In this document: piece after piece, positions 61,922 to 64,000 of the stretch
Layout: each line of letters begins with the position of its first letter
Position numbering within the stretch: the first letter of the stretch is position 1
NCBI GenBank assembly: GCA_024684375.1
Contig: JAIKWZ010000047.1
Coordinates: forward strand, 1 to 64,000
DNA: 64,000 nucleotides
Origin: Clostridiales bacterium
GTDB lineage: Bacteria; Bacillota; Clostridia; Christensenellales; Aristaeellaceae
Direction: 5' to 3'
Position numbers and translations under genes: made by a program
Notes under the pieces: model-generated
Told to the model about the DNA's origin: nothing
The model's input: the letters and a program-made list of their open reading frames with translations, nothing else
Database searches by the model: none

Positions 61922-64000
61922 GTGAAAAAAACCTGGCTGATAATCATTGCCGTTCTTCTGGTACTCTCACTGGCAGGCAACGCCGTACTGTTCAGTCAGT
62001 ACAAAAAGAAGGACGCCGCGCTTACGGACACGTCCGAACAGCTTACCGCGACAGAGGAAAGAGCGTCAAAGCAGGCAAGTCAGATCCTCGCGCTTAACAG
62101 TGATATAACTCAAAAGACGGGGGAGATCGAGACCCTGAGCACGAACCTTGCGGACGCCAACAGCCAGATCGAGACGCTCGATGCGGAACTGGTCCAGGCG
62201 GGTGAAAAAGCCGTGCAGGACGCTGCGACGATAAGCAGCCTGACCGAGGAGTCCGCGAACAAATCCACTCAGATCGACGCCCTTACAGAAGAGTCTGCCG
62301 GAAAGTCCGCACAAATAGCGACACTGACGGCGGAATCGGCTGAAAAATCCAATCAAATCGATGCCCTTACCACTGAGTCGGCTGACAAGAGTGCCCAAAT
62401 CGATACTCTGACGGCGGAATCCGCGGAGAAATCAACTCAGATATCTGCATTGACAGAGGAGTCTGCCGACAAGTCCGCGCAGATCGCGACCCTGTCGTCC
62501 GCCAATGAGGAAAAGGCCGCCCTGATATTGAGCCTGACCGCCGAATCCGCGAACAAATCCGCGCAGATCGCGAGCCTGACGGCAGACGTGAACTCGAAGA
62601 ATACGCAGATCGCCGACCTCGCGGAGGAGTCAGAGAGCAAATCCGCGCAGATCGCTTCTTTGACCGCTGAGACTGAGCAGATGTCTGCACAGATAACCGC
62701 GCTGGAGACCGAAACTGCTCAGAAACTGGCTGAAATAGAGGCACTTAACACGTCTGTCGCGCAGAAAGAGGCGGAGATCGCGTCCTTGTCCGCGGAAAAA
62801 ACCCAGAACGCTGCTGAAATCGCCAGGCTTAATGGCGAGCTTGAGACCTGCAAAGCCGAGTTGACTCAGCTGAACCTTACCATTGAGCAGAATAACGCGT
62901 CCATAGAGCAGCTGAATGCCACAATAACGGCCAACGAAGCCAGTATTGCCGAGCTCAAAGGCCAGATTAGCGCCAACAACGAGCAGATCCAGACCCTCAC
63001 CGCCGAAAGAGACGCGCTCGCGGTCAAGCTCGCCAATACCGAGACCGCGCTTACGGAAGCAAACCAGTCCGTAAGCGAACTGACCGCGAATGTCACCGCG
63101 CTTGAAAAAGAACAGCAGGAGAACAGCGCTGCGTACTCGCAGCTTGAAACCAAATATGACGAGCTGCTCGTGAAATATGACACTTTAAAAGACGAAGCGG
63201 ATGAGAAGAGCAGGCTTTATGACGAGCTTGTGAACGAGAACCTTTCCGCCCAGGAACAGCTTACGGTCGCTGCCGCGCAGCTTAAGACGCTTGAGACTGA
63301 GAAGTCCGGTTATGTTTCTCAGATCGAAGGGCTTACTGCCCAGGTCGGGGAGCTCACTCAGACGCTGAAAACCAAGGAAACTGAATACCTCTCATACGGA
63401 GAAAAGACACAGGTCATCAGCACCAAGGTCGAAACACTGTCAGGAAAAGTCGATGACGCTTCAGGCGATCTTGAGGGCAGCCTTGACAGCGCGGATGAGA
63501 TCATATCTCTGCTTGACGAGAGCGACGAAGCGGGGCAGGCTCTTAAGCAGACTGTTGCCGACGCCAGGACTTTCCTTGACGGTTTAAGCGGAGATGAGCC
63601 TGTGGGCGGCGAAGGGACCCAGCCGGACCAGCCCGATGGATCGCCTGATGCCTCAGAGGATGAAAAGACACTGTTCGAACAGGTCACCGAGCTTGGCAGC
63701 AGAACGGACGAGTACACTAAGACTATCGAGGAGATAAAGGCATATAACGCGCTTTTGCAGCAGGATATATCCGCTCTTGATGCCAAGAATGAGGAAGTGG
63801 CTCCTCTCAGCGAAGCCCTTGCAGGAAAGCTGCAGCAGGAAGCCGCTGAGCTTGATGAAGGCCTTGAAGCGGTCAAGGGCGCAAAGGCGGAAATAGAGCC
63901 GATCTCTCAGGCGGTTGCCAAATACGACGAAGAGATCACGGGGCTCAAAACCAAGGTGACTCAGCTTGAGGGCGAACTTGCTTCCGCGAATTCTTCTCTG
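61922..64000 (+). CDS. Membrane-anchored long coiled-coil protein with 14-residue repeats (3' end outside window)
   Basis: The frame is open from GTG 61922 (GGAGGGG at 61910-61917) to the window end, 693 codons so far. A short basic start and one membrane helix (residues about 4-24, WLIIIAVLLVLSLAGNAVLF) anchor the protein. The rest is predicted coiled coil. From residue 107 a 14-residue unit (two heptads) of the form LTxESAxKSAQIxx repeats about 19 times, fading toward residue 372, then irregular heptads follow. Near 560-580 an acidic Gly/Pro-rich break interrupts the helix. No enzymatic domain is visible. It may be a cell-envelope spacer or division/surface filament protein; this is a guess. 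Confidence 0.85.
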   Translation, partial: MKKTWLIIIAVLLVLSLAGNAVLFSQYKKKDAALTDTSEQLTATEERASKQASQILALNSDITQKTGEIETLSTNLADANSQIETLDAELVQAGEKAVQDAATISSLTEESANKSTQIDALTEESAGKSAQIATLTAESAEKSNQIDALTTESADKSAQIDTLTAESAEKSTQISALTEESADKSAQIATLSSANEEKAALILSLTAESANKSAQIASLTADVNSKNTQIADLAEESESKSAQIASLTAETEQMSAQITALETETAQKLAEIEALNTSVAQKEAEIASLSAEKTQNAAEIARLNGELETCKAELTQLNLTIEQNNASIEQLNATITANEASIAELKGQISANNEQIQTLTAERDALAVKLANTETALTEANQSVSELTANVTALEKEQQENSAAYSQLETKYDELLVKYDTLKDEADEKSRLYDELVNENLSAQEQLTVAAAQLKTLETEKSGYVSQIEGLTAQVGELTQTLKTKETEYLSYGEKTQVISTKVETLSGKVDDASGDLEGSLDSADEIISLLDESDEAGQALKQTVADARTFLDGLSGDEPVGGEGTQPDQPDGSPDASEDEKTLFEQVTELGSRTDEYTKTIEEIKAYNALLQQDISALDAKNEEVAPLSEALAGKLQQEAAELDEGLEAVKGAKAEIEPISQAVAKYDEEITGLKTKVTQLEGELASANSSL
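62240..63037 (+). repeat. In-frame 42-bp (14-residue) tandem repeats inside the coiled-coil gene
   Basis: About 19 units with no gaps between units. Units 1-6 (62240-62491) are most alike at the protein level; later units diverge. Codons differ between units that encode the same residues, so the array is old rather than a recent slippage product. Confidence 0.8.

Noticed and set aside
62240-63037. Possible CRISPR or satellite array
   Set aside because: The 42-base period is in frame and encodes a heptad-based coiled coil. The units vary at synonymous sites, and there are no spacers.

Overview
The window reads as a GC-rich chromosome segment from an anaerobic Firmicute of the class Clostridia, probably an uncultured gut or rumen lineage. 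The evidence is the mutS-mutL-miaA-ynbB order, a SAM-I riboswitch and a T-box leader, consensus sigma-A promoters with GGAGG ribosome binding sites, frequent GTG/TTG starts, a PEP-synthesising dikinase, ferredoxin-linked 2-oxoacid oxidoreductase, and the rpmH-rnpA-yidD-yidC-jag order. The exact order or family cannot be fixed from this sequence. No rRNA, tRNA, CRISPR array, insertion sequence or prophage was seen.

Layout: (1) 1-5343 (+): end of mutS, then mutL, miaA, a ynbB-like PLP enzyme and a Cys-rich mini-protein, with overlapping ends. (2) 5304-10626 (-): a sugar ABC transporter operon (binding protein, ATPase, permease) ending in a tRNA-dihydrouridine synthase. (3) 10804-19337 (+): a T-box leader, then a LeuA-like protein with degenerate active-site motifs, a TIM-barrel/acyl-CoA synthetase fusion, branched-chain aminotransferase, a P-loop ATPase and a four-subunit 2-oxoacid:ferredoxin oxidoreductase. 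(4) 19367-24044 (-): ppdK and pepF. (5) 24174-26561 (+): SAM-I riboswitch, metK and an aldo/keto reductase. (6) 26564-30757 (-): nitroreductase, sugar kinase, URO-D-type methyltransferase, cation/proton antiporter and a P-II-like protein. (7) 30835-36262 (-): a tightly packed operon of SH3/lysozyme protein, TatD, two flavoproteins and DUF1667. (8) 36300-40084 (+): yhaM, topB, cysE. (9) 40180-43880 (+): a large membrane coiled-coil protein and a CbbX/SpoVK-type AAA+ ATPase. (10) 43922-53442: a DUF5060 glycosidase, guaB on the minus strand, and two tandem GH106-like glycosidases. (11) 53462-57783 (-): CYTH protein, zinc-ribbon protein and a secreted BIG2/caspase-like protease. (12) 57899-61810 (+): PfkB kinase, then rpmH-rnpA-yidD-yidC-jag. 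(13) 61878-64000 (+): an anchored coiled-coil protein that runs off the window.

The most interesting unit is region 3. The acyl-CoA synthetase could activate a branched short-chain acid, the ferredoxin oxidoreductase could carboxylate it reductively to the 2-oxoacid, and the aminotransferase could finish the amino acid. A T-box with a candidate leucine specifier in front of the whole set suggests a leucine-starvation-induced salvage or synthesis route. That is inference from gene content. Several promoters (ppdK, guaB, metK, the GH106 genes) carry perfect palindromes on or between the -35 and -10 boxes, which look like operators for unidentified repressors.
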